Below, one piece after another: positions 49,601-55,147 of a DNA stretch of 64,000 nucleotides. Below the pieces are notes generated by a model that worked only from the letters and a program-made list of their open reading frames with translations, made no database searches and had not been told where the DNA came from. Both the position numbers and the translations under genes were made by a program. The stretch is from assembly GCA_963575645.1 (NCBI GenBank), contig OY754472.1, positions 28,149,401 through 28,213,400 of the forward strand, written 5' to 3'. Origin of the DNA: Xanthostigma xanthostigma. Taxonomy: Eukaryota > Arthropoda > Insecta > Raphidioptera > Raphidiidae. Every line of letters begins with the position of its first letter. Positions within the stretch are counted from its first letter, which is position 1.

Positions 49601-50707
49601 TGAAAGTGTTAAATATTTTTATATAGGTAATATTTTGTAAAAATACTTTACGGTTTAAATAGTAAAACGGAGTAGGTACCATACCCCCTAACTTATATTA
49701 ATTGCTATGGTTAGTAATTAATGTTGATTTTAATAATTATTGTTTTTAATTTTGACAGCTGACGATGATATAGTGGGACAAGCTCCGACAATCGCGCGAT
49801 CTCTCTCACTACAGTATCGTGCAAAGGGGTATCGTTTTTTTGTAATTTCTATAATGTTCATTTTTCGAAGAAAACGCAAAGACTATTTTCTTCTTAAAAC
49901 GTCGCAAAAAACCCGAATCTGCCGAAAAAACAAATGATTTCCATTTTTTTTACATTTAGGGGCGGTTTACGGGTAAACTATTGTAGATAGGGGTAAGAGG
50001 GTGGAGTACTTTTTTATAGCAAATATAAAAATCTACAATTTTTTGTTGAAACCTTTTTTCATATATCTTATAGTTTGTGAGATAATTAGAAAACAAAATT
50101 TAAAGGGGCGGTTTCTACCCTAACTGCAAACCGGAGCACACTTTTTCATAGTCAGAATAGTTTCTTGTAACCCCAAGAACGATCACTGAAATTTTTAGCC
50201 GTTTGAGATTTTAGGTATTTCACGAAGATCGTTCTTGGACTATTATGATTTTATAACTTTTTTTGTTTTACTTAAAAAAATTTTTTTTTTGTCTTTTTAG
50301 TTCAGAAGAGGTTATTTAGTAGTTTTGTGTGGCACATGACGTTAAATTCAAATGAAGCGTAAATTTGTAACATTTAATTCAACAGAAGTTGCGGTAAAAT
50401 ATTTTGCGCCGATTGTTCTGAAAACAGCACTCCGTTGCCTAACGAACAATTGTATAATCCGGTGAGAGTGTGCACGTCCTGTTTCGCACAGCTGAAGCGC
50501 GGAATAATTCCTCCGATGATGAGTGGCGCGATGATGATGTCGTCGTCAGTCGCGTCCCTGGCTGCGTCCGCTGCTGAAGCGCCTCCGCCGCCGCCGCCGC
50601 CGCCTCCTTCTTCTTCCCAAGGCGGACCTCTGCCTCTCGAGCACTGTAAACACAATGCGCAAAACACTCATCAATCAAAACCGGTTGTTACGGCTGCTTC
50701 CAATTAG
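22253..50707 (+). CDS. Mtmr3: MTMR3/MTMR4-type myotubularin phosphatase with FYVE finger (15 coding exons)
   Basis: By family, this enzyme removes the 3-phosphate from PtdIns3P and PtdIns(3,5)P2 on endosomal and autophagic membranes. Joining 22253-22644, 24554-24763, 26648-26812, 30307-30553, 31580-31770, 32858-33053, 34658-34843, 35921-36375, 36863-37360, 37445-37549, 38442-38694, 39993-40100, 41829-41999, 46154-46368 and 50386-50707 gives one open frame of 1237 residues plus stop, with GT-AG at every junction. Visible parts are a PH-GRAM domain (about 80-195), a phosphatase domain (about 200-580) with HCSDGWDR at 440-447, a low-complexity linker (about 590-930), a coiled coil (about 940-990), a FYVE finger (about 1100-1165) and a poly-proline tail. 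Human MTMR3 and MTMR4 are about 1200 residues with the same domain order. The start was chosen as the first ATG after an acceptor at 22237-22239, so a 5' non-coding exon is expected. The introns are filled with transposons. The splice model is by eye; the family call is very secure. Confidence 0.95.
22693..23222. mobile_element. hAT-type MITE, TAGTGATGTGCCGGATA ends, copy 1 (intron 1)
   Basis: Left TAGTGATGTGCCGGATATCC; right ..CCGGCACATCACTA. Flanks ataggtat / atagatat match at 7 of 8 bases. It carries repeated GGATCCGTATCCGCGGAT-like subterminal motifs. A second copy is at 45277. Confidence 0.8.
23325..23354 (-). ncRNA. Hammerhead-like ribozyme core 2 (intron 1, minus strand)
   Basis: On the minus strand: CTGATGA, one extra T, stem II GGAC-TTAAT-GTCC, GAAAC, GATC. 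Box I matches the canonical CUGAUGA exactly. It lies antisense within Mtmr3 intron 1. Confidence 0.55.
23402..24403. mobile_element. 1-kb foldback element in intron 1
   Basis: Arms (about 23402-23885 and 23940-24403) are inverses, including 'ctccgtgattaaggataata', 'aatccacgccgaccaagcgc' and 'ggaaaggtcccgcaaacc'. The AT-rich centre is itself palindromic. The mirrored ORFs at both ends are arm translations. Confidence 0.85.
24554..24763 (+). CDS. Mtmr3: Mtmr3 coding exon 2 (rest of PH-GRAM)
   Basis: Residues 131-200. It completes the Arg codon shared with exon 1 and reads [20 protein letters not shown], the end of the PH-GRAM fold, then a stretch leading to the phosphatase domain ([30 protein letters not shown]). 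The acceptor is TTTTTCAG and the donor GTAAAG. A 1-kb foldback ends about 150 bases before the acceptor. Confidence 0.95.
25230..25255 (-). repeat. Helitron-like 3' end fragment
   Basis: On the minus strand the text GCGGGTAATGGCTAGT resembles the CTAG-ending terminus of insect Helitrons. No full element is delimited. Confidence 0.3.
25605..26016 (-). mobile_element. Dispersed repeat family A, copy 3 (inverted, intron 2)
   Basis: Starts 'actagcggtcccgcccggtttc', then CACCCGGGTG and the inverse of the family A body. It is followed by 'gccgcgggaagcagctagt', which looks like a Helitron 3' terminus, so family A may be Helitron-related. Confidence 0.6.
26648..26812 (+). CDS. Mtmr3: Mtmr3 coding exon 3 (phosphatase domain start)
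   Basis: Residues 201-255. It reads [20 protein letters not shown] and [12 protein letters not shown], matching the conserved myotubularin block '[13 protein letters not shown]...F R...RIPV..WRH'. The acceptor is TTTTTAG after a T-rich tract; the donor is GTATGT. The Arg codon is split and completed by exon 4. Confidence 0.95.
26934..27159. mobile_element. TTAA-flanked MITE (226 bp, intron 2/3 region)
   Basis: TTAA-GGTGGTAGTGCTGTCGA at the left and TATCGACAGTACTACC-TTAA at the right. Same family as 1657-2216. Confidence 0.75.
27321..27352 (-). ncRNA. Degenerate hammerhead-like motif (intron 3)
   Basis: On the minus strand stem II GTCT-AAATCTAT-AGAC and GAAACGTC are present, but box I reads CTTGAAAAA instead of CTGANGA, so it is unlikely to cleave. 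A sister copy is at 35514-35555. Confidence 0.4.
27385..28411. mobile_element. 1-kb foldback with 5-bp TSD, copy 1 (intron 3)
   Basis: The ends are ATTCAAAGCAATGGCACG and CGTGCCATTGCTTTAAAT, flanked by ATTAT on both sides. The un-inserted text 'aacaataattatgaaaatcaa' exists near 49170, which supports ATTAT as a target duplication. Arms are GC-rich. A second copy is at 46886. Mirrored ORFs in the arms are not genes. Confidence 0.85.
28603..29210 (-). mobile_element. Dispersed repeat family A, copy 4 (interrupted)
   Basis: Bases 28603-28744 and about 29010-29210 are the two halves of an inverted family A copy; the intervening ~255 bp carry a tRNA-derived sequence. Confidence 0.65.
28872..28944 (-). 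pseudogene. tRNA-Lys-derived SINE head or tRNA pseudogene
   Basis: On the minus strand 73 nt read like animal tRNA-Lys: GGCTCAATCGGTAGAGCATG (A box) and GTGGGTGCGAGCCCCACG (B box). The anticodon loop is CTGTCAA rather than a Lys loop, and the acceptor and anticodon stems have mismatches, so it is not a working tRNA. Its place inside a split repeat suggests a SINE insertion. Confidence 0.65.
29425..30035 (-). pseudogene. Penelope-like element reverse transcriptase, C-terminal part (broken)
   Basis: Minus-strand frames read [50 protein letters not shown], then after frameshifts [13 protein letters not shown]. These match the end of Penelope-like reverse transcriptases and the linker before their GIY-YIG endonuclease. 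At least two frameshifts and the absence of the N-terminal part make it a relic. It lies antisense in intron 3. Confidence 0.85.
30307..30553 (+). CDS. Mtmr3: Mtmr3 coding exon 4 (phosphatase domain)
   Basis: Residues 256-338. It starts [20 protein letters not shown], the conserved '[10 protein letters not shown]' block of the phosphatase domain, then an insect-specific Asn/Thr-rich spacer ending in HKK. The acceptor is TTTTTAG and the donor GTCGGT, the weakest donor in the gene. The preceding 3.5-kb intron carries a TTAA-flanked MITE, a 1-kb foldback, a SINE and a Penelope-like relic. Confidence 0.92.
30622..30969. mobile_element. ~350-bp MITE, GGGTGTGTTCCGAAATATA ends, copy 1 (intron 4)
   Basis: Left GGGTGTGTTCCGAAATATAT and 'cagtatactggccagtgctaa', mirrored at the right end. 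Part of the left arm is repeated internally ('cgttccgaaatatactagcc'). Copy 2 is at 51597. Confidence 0.8.
31064..31481. mobile_element. hAT-type MITE with exact 8-bp TSD (intron 4)
   Basis: Ends TAGTGATGCCACGAATA and TATTCGTGGCATCTCTA; GTTTCAAT directly flanks both sides (31056-31063 and 31482-31489). The exact 8-bp duplication is diagnostic of hAT-type insertion. Confidence 0.9.
31580..31770 (+). CDS. Mtmr3: Mtmr3 coding exon 5 (phosphatase domain)
   Basis: Residues 339-401. It begins [20 protein letters not shown], the family block 'DARPY.NA.AN...GGG.E', then [20 protein letters not shown], also conserved. The acceptor is TTCTTGCAG and the donor GTAAGT. The last two bases form Asn402 with exon 6. 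Confidence 0.95.
32395..32531. mobile_element. Near-perfect palindrome, ~60-bp arms (intron 5)
   Basis: 'attgtcgaccaatttttctc' plus 'agaccatatattgacaaaaaa' and the exact inverse. The same arms with a larger loop occur at 60350-60905. Confidence 0.8.
32858..33053 (+). CDS. Mtmr3: Mtmr3 coding exon 6 (catalytic Cys-X5-Arg loop)
   Basis: Residues 402-467. It carries the active site [20 protein letters not shown]: nucleophile Cys441, Asp446 and Arg447 of the CSDGWDR signature of active myotubularins. Downstream DPYYRTIE is also conserved. None of the substitutions seen in catalytically dead family members is present, so the enzyme is predicted to be active. The acceptor is ATTTCAG. The donor was set to GTATGT at 33054 because it keeps the frame into exon 7. 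Confidence 0.96.
33188..34248. mobile_element. hAT-type non-autonomous element (1061 bp, intron 6)
   Basis: Ends CAGGGCTGCCCAACC and GGTTGGGCACCCCTG; flanks tgatacac / tgatagac match at 7 of 8 bases. The interior is AT-rich and without a transposase frame. Confidence 0.85.
34658..34843 (+). CDS. Mtmr3: Mtmr3 coding exon 7 (phosphatase domain)
   Basis: Residues 468-529. It begins [20 protein letters not shown] and then reads [20 protein letters not shown], both strongly conserved. The acceptor is TTTTGTAG and the donor GTAAAT. The preceding intron holds a complete hAT-like element (33188-34248). Confidence 0.95.
34953..35600. mobile_element. Foldback element, ~45-bp arms, with nested AT-rich repeat (intron 7)
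   Basis: Outer arms 'aagaaaaaatcgcaggtatg' + 'aggacaaaaatatta' and inverse. Inside lie the dispersed segment shared with 14490 and a degenerate hammerhead-like motif at 35514-35555. Confidence 0.65.
35514..35555 (+). ncRNA. Degenerate hammerhead-like motif (intron 7)
   Basis: ACTTGAAAAATTCTAAATCT then ATAAACGAAACGTCG: sister of 27321 with a broken stem II. Confidence 0.35.
35921..36375 (+). CDS. Mtmr3: Mtmr3 coding exon 8 (end of phosphatase domain, linker start)
   Basis: Residues 530-680. [19 protein letters not shown] and VWPFLNY end the catalytic domain; [19 protein letters not shown] follows. After about residue 600 the sequence becomes Ser/Thr-rich and unconserved. The acceptor is TTTTTTCAG and the donor GTACGT. 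Confidence 0.94.
36863..37360 (+). CDS. Mtmr3: Mtmr3 coding exon 9 (disordered acidic linker)
   Basis: Residues 681-846. It starts [20 protein letters not shown] and is Asp/Asn/Ser/Thr-rich with no recognisable domain, as expected for the variable linker between the phosphatase and FYVE domains. It was assigned because it is open throughout and phases with exons 8 and 10. The acceptor is CTTACAG and the donor GTAATT. Exact boundaries are less certain than for the conserved exons. Confidence 0.88.
37445..37549 (+). CDS. Mtmr3: Mtmr3 coding exon 10 (linker)
   Basis: Residues 847-881, a small exon after an 84-base intron. It reads [20 protein letters not shown] then [15 protein letters not shown]; the CxxC has no second pair here and probably is not a zinc site. 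It joins in phase with exons 9 and 11. It is supported by splice sites and phase, not homology. Confidence 0.82.
37580..38389. mobile_element. TTAA-flanked MITE, GGTTATACGCTC ends (intron 10)
   Basis: TTAA-GGTTATACGCTCTCGA at left; ATCGAGCGTATAACC-TTAA at right. About 800 bp, AT-rich, no coding frame. It fills almost all of intron 10. Confidence 0.75.
38442..38694 (+). CDS. Mtmr3: Mtmr3 coding exon 11 (linker, start of coiled coil)
   Basis: Residues 882-966. A Ser/Pro-rich stretch ([20 protein letters not shown]) is followed by [18 protein letters not shown], the start of a coiled coil that also precedes the FYVE finger in MTMR3/4. The donor GTAATC at 38695 was chosen because the next exon continues the heptads; without splicing the frame stops at 38763. 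The acceptor is TTTTCTAG. Confidence 0.88.
38764..39992. other. Mtmr3 intron 11, no element delimited
   Basis: Contains several GCGCATGCG-type palindromes between 39610 and 39810 but no clear terminal repeats. Confidence 0.4.
39993..40100 (+). CDS. Mtmr3: Mtmr3 coding exon 12 (coiled coil)
   Basis: Residues 967-1002, read [20 protein letters not shown] then [16 protein letters not shown]. It continues the charged helical segment of exon 11. It is 108 bases, phase 0 at both ends, with acceptor TTGTTTCAG and donor GTGAGT. Confidence 0.88.
40740..40980. mobile_element. Dispersed repeat family B, partial copy (intron 12)
   Basis: Shares 'ggggagcaaattgaaagc', 'tcgttcaatttaaatcagatc' and 'tacatagactttgtataa' with 20400-20500. 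Confidence 0.6.
40983..41450 (+). mobile_element. Harbinger-like transposon remnant (intron 12)
   Basis: Begins TAAAGGCCCCTTCACACGA like the 10721 element, then a short frame with a MADF-like start. After about 41240 it turns into sequence shared with 53130-53370 ('cacgtataacatatg', 'ttcaacaattaatcc'). Confidence 0.55.
41125..41238 (+). pseudogene. MADF/Myb-like domain fragment
   Basis: The 37-codon frame [20 protein letters not shown] then [13 protein letters not shown] resembles the first helix of MADF domains, which occur in the second protein of Harbinger transposons. The frame then fails (stop TAA), so it is a fragment. Confidence 0.5.
41829..41999 (+). CDS. Mtmr3: Mtmr3 coding exon 13 (linker before FYVE)
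   Basis: Residues 1003-1059. It reads [20 protein letters not shown] and later [18 protein letters not shown]. It is Ser/Cys-rich with no domain recognised, phase 0 at both ends, with acceptor TTGTGTAG and donor GTTAGT. Assignment rests on open frame, phase and splice sites. Confidence 0.8.
42431..43050. mobile_element. Diverged foldback element (intron 13)
   Basis: 'cgccacgagaactgat' to 'agctgtatatgctttaa' at 42434-42500 is mirrored at 42984-43040 with several differences. Confidence 0.55.
43290..43465. repeat. Inverted copy of the 16498 repeat (intron 13)
   Basis: 'ggttacgaggcaatcgttctgc' and 'caattttaccctaccgtgcc' plus 'aaaagaagttttactta' mirror 16498-16620. Confidence 0.55.
43580..43611 (+). 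repeat. Helitron-like 3' end
   Basis: 'gcgtgcaatgccgcgggtaa' then CGGCTAGT resembles the CTAG-ending 3' terminus of insect Helitrons. Confidence 0.35.
44188..44338 (+). mobile_element. Dispersed repeat family A, truncated copy 5 (intron 13)
   Basis: 'gatcatcatgaaatttggac', 'aacattcatctcagtaa' and 'cacgggtgaaaccgg' match the 3' half of family A. Confidence 0.6.
44688..45226. mobile_element. Foldback element, ~200-bp arms (intron 13)
   Basis: Arms begin 'aggatcccgcacaaacc' and contain 'accgagaacc', 'aagtgtcca' and 'agcctaaaaaccaa' with their inverses. A partial copy is at about 58545. Confidence 0.75.
45277..45787. mobile_element. hAT-type MITE, TAGTGATGTGCCGGATA ends, copy 2 (intron 13)
   Basis: Same ends and interior as 22693-23222, about 90% identical by eye. 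Flanks 'cagataaatt' / 'cagataatt' are a probable decayed duplication. Confidence 0.8.
46154..46368 (+). CDS. Mtmr3: Mtmr3 coding exon 14 (first half of FYVE finger)
   Basis: Residues 1060-1130. [10 protein letters not shown] precedes the FYVE WxxD (W1105-VP-D1108), the first zinc pair C1114/C1117 and the basic RRKHHCR motif (1125-1131), which binds PtdIns3P in this family. The acceptor is GTCCGCAG and the donor GTTGGT. The Arg codon is completed in exon 15. Confidence 0.95.
46641..46879. mobile_element. Nested palindrome in intron 14
   Basis: 'ctacgtacgcaacggtatta' and 'gatgattttttt.acagcttcgtg' with their inverses; the centre holds a (CA)n tract. Confidence 0.75.
46886..47888. mobile_element. 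1-kb foldback with 5-bp TSD, copy 2 (intron 14)
   Basis: Ends ATTCAAAGCAATGGCACG / inverse, flanks acgtt / acgtg. About 90% or more identical to 27385-28411, including 'gccaaagtgaccccaaatgg' and 'aatcggatggcatt'. Confidence 0.85.
48088..50240. mobile_element. 2.15-kb foldback, ~420-bp arms (intron 14)
   Basis: Arms carry 'gtccaagaacgatcttcgtg', 'gggtagaaaccgcccctttaa' and 'ttacccctatctgcaatag' with their inverses. The right arm ends 145 bp before the exon 15 acceptor. The centre contains a second palindrome and direct repeats of 'ttatattaattgctatggtt'. Confidence 0.85.
48975..49250. repeat. Palindrome centred on AGAC/GTCT (intron 14)
   Basis: 'acaataattatgaaaatcaa' and 'aaaaagtctaaatctat' mirror across 49117. 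The centre is the stem-II arm of the 27321 hammerhead-like motif turned back on itself. Confidence 0.7.
50386..50707 (+). CDS. Mtmr3: Mtmr3 coding exon 15 (second half of FYVE finger, C-terminus, stop)
   Basis: Residues 1131-1237 and [23 protein letters not shown] and VRVCTSC supply the remaining zinc ligands C1133, C1138, C1141, C1160 and C1163. The tail after the finger is Met/Ala/Ser-rich with nine consecutive prolines, coded by a (CCG/CCT)n tract that may vary in length. The acceptor is AATTCAACAG. Confidence 0.95.
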
Positions 50708-51596
50708 ACTCAAATTAATAATAAATAGTGTTTTGTTATATATTGACTGATGTGGACGCGATGACTATTGGTTGATTAATTTTAGTCGACAGGCAATCAA
50801 TGTTGAAAGAGGTGTCGTGCGATTGGTCAGAGTTGTTTGTCGGTCAGTTTTTCAACATGCAAAAGTCGTTACACATATCGTCGCTCGATGATTCGTTATT
50901 TACGTGATTGTTTGTCGATTGTTAATTAGACGGTTGTTTGTTTCGCTGTGCGATTTTATAAGATGTCGGTGCGATACTGTTGTTAACATTTGTAGGTAAG
51001 TTTTATATAGTGCAGATTATTGCTATTTTGAATGGTGGTTTGTATTGTTGTTGTAGACGAGCTGCAATGAAATACAAAGATCGAATGTTATGAATGCGGT
51101 GGATGCATAATAAAATTAAATCAGTATTAAAAAAAGACTTGGCAGATATAAGATTATTTTACGAAATTTTATCGAATGTCTGTGATAAACATTACTCAAA
51201 GTGCTTTTTGAAAATGTTACGTAAACATCTCTAAATCTCACACACAGATGAAATGTGGCTCGTTTACAACTTTCGGTTGAAAACATTATGTCCGACTTTA
51301 AAAGTGCGACTTGCGAAGAAAAAAAATTTTAATGGAAAGTCATAATTTTACTTTTTTATTTGTTTGTTGAATTATGTTAAAAATTTACATGTAAAATCAA
51401 TTGTGATCCCTCCATTAGATTTTTCATTAAATATATAGCCAAAAAACATTTGCTTTTGCCATGCAAAAGTGAAGACTGAAATATCGATGAAATTCACACA
51501 GTTCAGTGATGGCACGTTTAAAAAAAAAAAAAACTAGAAAGATATGTTGTAAAGATAAATTTTTGGTGTAAAAAAAAACCAAAAACATTCATAGTA
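50708..51596 (+). other. Mtmr3 3' flank / probable 3' UTR
   Basis: There is no coding signal after the stop. AATAAA-type hexamers occur at about 50720 and 51109; either could serve polyadenylation, and the sequence alone cannot decide. The region ends at a MITE at 51597. Confidence 0.45.
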
Positions 51597-51949
51597 AGGA
51601 TATGTTCCGAAATATAACCCAGCATACTGACCAGTGCTAATGACATCATGAATCCGACACCATAATTGTACGGATATGCCACCATTTTGTGCTGGTGAAA
51701 CAGATGTGACGTAGAATGAATATTTAACCGGACGTGTTTTCATCAGACTTTGTGGAAATTTTTATTTAATTATTTGTTATTTGCAATAATGTCTGATCGA
51801 CAAAGTACACAATTACTTTTGGTGGACAAGGGAAATTATAATACGTCAACGCGCTGGCCAGCATATTTTGGAACGAATCGACAGTATGGCGTCGATCATG
51901 ATGTTATTGGCACTGGCCAATATACTGGGTTATATTTCGGAACACCCTA
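51597..51949. mobile_element. ~350-bp MITE copy 2, downstream of Mtmr3
   Basis: GGATATGTTCCGAAATATAA at left, 'ggttatatttcggaacaccc' at right; the interior matches 30622-30969 ('acagatgtgacgtag', 'cgcgctggccag'). Confidence 0.75.
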
Positions 51950-52870
51950 TGTGAATTGATTATTCTATAATCTTTCATTTCAAGGTTTGAAACTTGAAAA
52001 CGCATTTATAAAAATGAATTCAAGCTGTCTTAAATTAAATATCATAGTATAGCGGGCAACGTGTGTTTTCAGTACATTTTTTCGCTTTTGTTTAATAAAT
52101 TATAATATATTCCGGAAAAAACGGAGTTTTTAAGAAGAAATCCTTCATGAAAACGTTTGTTTTTTTTAAATTTTGGAATGGCTTGCATTGGAAAATATGC
52201 AACGGGTGCTCCTTATTTTAAAAAGAATAACGTTGGTGTTATAAATCGATTTTTCAGTTGTTTTTGGTTTGGGCTGTGATTAACAACAAAAAATAAAAAG
52301 TGAACATTATCGCTAAGCAGGCAAAATAGTAACTGTGAAATTAATGCATTGAACATGAAGCAGCCGTTTATAAAACGCTAATGATATGTGAAATGTGGCA
52401 AAGACTTTTTTTTCTTTTTGAAGATGAAATATTTTCTCTGCTATATTATGTTAATAAATTATTAAAGAACTGTATTTTACTGAAACGCAAAAAAAACGAT
52501 GTTTTAAACATTATTGTATGTATAAAACCAGCTGTATAAAATTGTTTTCTGATTAATATTGTATTTACATAGCAAGATAAAAACATCATAAGCAAAAAAA
52601 AAAGATCAAATTGATGTAAGTATATCAGTTTCAAACTTTGTAATATCGGATATGAGAACAGATAAATTAGTAGAAAATATTTATTGTTTTAAAATATATA
52701 ATTTTCCATACATGTTCTAAATGTGTATGTATATTACTTATAATACATTCTTTATTGTAAATATTAATTATTTTTAAAATTGTCTTGTTTGGAACAATTA
52801 CTGGCTGTAATTCATTAAAAGTTTACTATATACTAATTCAAATCTTTGATTAACGTCTGATTAGAACTCT
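51950..52870. other. AT-rich stretch, nothing recognised
   Basis: No exon-like frame. A short hairpin 'cttcaataaataaaattatc' lies just beyond, at 52874-52907. Confidence 0.45.
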
Positions 52871-52994
52871 TCAATAAATAAAATTATCGATAATTTTATT
52901 TATTGAATTACTATATACTATCTACATTCTACATATACGCCAGGAAAGTATCTATAACATGCGACTTTTGCGCCATCTAGTGTTTGATTTTTTA

Positions 52995-53396
52995 AAATCT
53001 GGTTCAGTCAAAACTTACAAACTCATGAAAACAGCTTTATTCTTAATTATAAAAAAAAATTACGCAAAATGTCAGTAAAAAAGCTATAAACTATAAACAT
53101 TTTTCATTTCAAGATTTTTTATTATTTTCCATGTATTTAATAATGATTACAGACATAATATTTAAATTTAATTACACTGTCAGTACTGCTGCAATCCATT
53201 TTTTTCTTCTCTAATTCATAAGAAAATCCAGGAAAACGGTGGAATTGTAATTCTAGATTTTTAATTGGTGTATTTTTATAATCAACAACACAGCACTTCC
53301 GATTTGATAGCTTTTTTCCTATTTTATTCAACAATTAATCCTTATTAAAATGCACGTATAACATATGACACTAAGGTTTTGACTGAACCAGAATTT
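52995..53396. mobile_element. Probable MITE, AAATCTGGTTCAGTCAAAAC ends
   Basis: The left end is mirrored by 'ggttttgactgaaccagaattt' at the right. The interior shares 'tttaataatgattacagac' and 'cacgtataacatatg' with 41250-41410. Confidence 0.6.
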
Positions 53397-54479
53397 AATA
53401 AAAAAAAAAACGAGAGGACGCAAAGTACCGATTATGTCGGCAGACTCGTTGTCGTACATGTGATGTCAGTTTTAATAGTTTTTCGAGTTTCATTCGAATT
53501 GAACAAACATACAGTTCTAGCAATTCATTTCCCGTTCTACTTATACAGAATAGACATTAAAAGAAGTCGAAATTAGAGGCAGTGTTATTTTTCGTTAAAA
53601 CTCTATTTTTTTAAAAATATCAATTACCCTTTTTTAGAATTAGTTGGATTCTACATTTTGGACAATATTTATATTTGTAGTGAGTGCTTTGTAGTGAGTG
53701 CAGCACTTTTCTGTGATCTTATTATTATTGAACATTGTATCTTTATTATTTAAATAATGTTTTAAAATGGTTCCATTAAAAATATTGAGGTTTGTTTATA
53801 TCTCCTATTTTTTTAAGTTTATCTGTTCTTATATTGAAAAAAATAATAATTCTGCGAAAAACCTTTTAATATTAATGTGCTAAGCACTTCTGTGTAGACA
53901 TAACATTAAAAAAAATGTATAAATAAAAAATACAGTTATGTTCCTTGTAAAGAATCTAATAAAAAAAGTTCAAATGATACTTAATTATTTTATTTTTCTT
54001 TTGTCTTTGTCTATCTAAACAAGAACTTCCCGCTATTAACAATTTTCAGCCTGATTTTCGAAAATCGAGTTTCATCAGATCTCGATTTGGGCTCCTAGGA
54101 AGCAATTCTGACTTTTTGGATGTGTAAAACAAATTTTTGTCATATATCTTCAGAATAAATCGACCAATTAAGATTGGGTTTGCGGCATTTAAAAGGGTTT
54201 ATTGAGATTTAGATCTGATTAGATTTTAAGGTCAATCGGTCAAGTAGTAGCAAAGTTATTTGAAGAATAAAAATTAAAAATACCATTTTTTCACGTTTTT
54301 GTCGCATAACTCCTAATACTTGTTTTAATGGTGATCAGAAAACTTCGGTAAAATTTAAATTGGCTTAGATTTCAAGTCTGCTTTGAAGAGTGGACATTGA
54401 ACACTTTTTAGGGTTAACAGTACGTCAATCGTAATGTGGAGACTGTCAGTGCCGTAAGTTTTTGGACAATTTTGGAAAA
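53397..54479. other. Non-coding stretch, no element delimited
   Basis: AT-rich; no frame with a recognisable domain. Confidence 0.4.
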
Positions 54480-55127
54480 TCTCTCGGATCCAATTCAAAT
54501 TCGGTAGGCTTATAGAAAAGGACACGCTGAAGTCACCGAGCCCATCTGTTGCGCTGTACCAGCTGAAGATAGACCCATTCGAAGTGATTTTCTGGAAAGC
54601 CTGGAATATGTATTGTATTGCCCCAAAAGATTATTCCATACTGGATAATAGATTGGAAATATGCATGATAGACATTAAGCAGAATGTCGGTACTAGTATA
54701 TTTTTTATAGTATATTTTTTTAAGTAAGAACGAATTTAGCTTTATTTAACTTGGCAAAATGTAGTCAATAGGTTGTTTCCAGTCGAGATTATTGTCTATG
54801 TATAAACCGAGAAATTTAACAGAATCTAATATATGAGAATATGTCTAAGTTTAGTAATTGTGGAACGTTAAAGTAATTTCCAAGCTTAATTATTTCTGTT
54901 TTAGTGTCGTTTACTTTAACGCTGTTATTTGCAAACCATTTGCTTAAGTCTATCATGCATTTTTCCAATCTATTTTTTAAAAGCGCCTGATCTCTTCCCT
55001 CACATATGACAGCAGTGTCATCAGCAAACAAGAAGATTTTATTGTTAGTAGCCAACGGAAGATCGTTTATAAATAATACGAAGAGCAGAGGTCCTAAAAT
55101 GCTACCTTGAGGTACACCTCTCGTAAT
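54480..55127 (-). pseudogene. Non-LTR retrotransposon reverse transcriptase fragment
   Basis: On the minus strand one frame reads RGVPQGSILGPLLFVLFIND then LP..NNKIFLFADDTAVI, the fingers/palm and catalytic FADD box of non-LTR reverse transcriptases, and TKTEIIKLGNYF. It stops at 54816; a shifted frame continues FLGLYIDNNLDWKQ and later IIQYGIIFWGN. The element is truncated at both ends and frameshifted. Clade not determined. Confidence 0.88.
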
Positions 55128-55147
55128 TAGTTGCAGAATACGGCCAA

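Noticed and set aside
50579..50609. Poly-proline codon run as a frame error
   Set aside because: The frame stays open to the stop and Pro tracts are common in such tails; only the length may vary.
51750..51959. ORF downstream of Mtmr3
   Set aside because: It lies inside the MITE at 51597-51949 and mirrors the copy at 30622.
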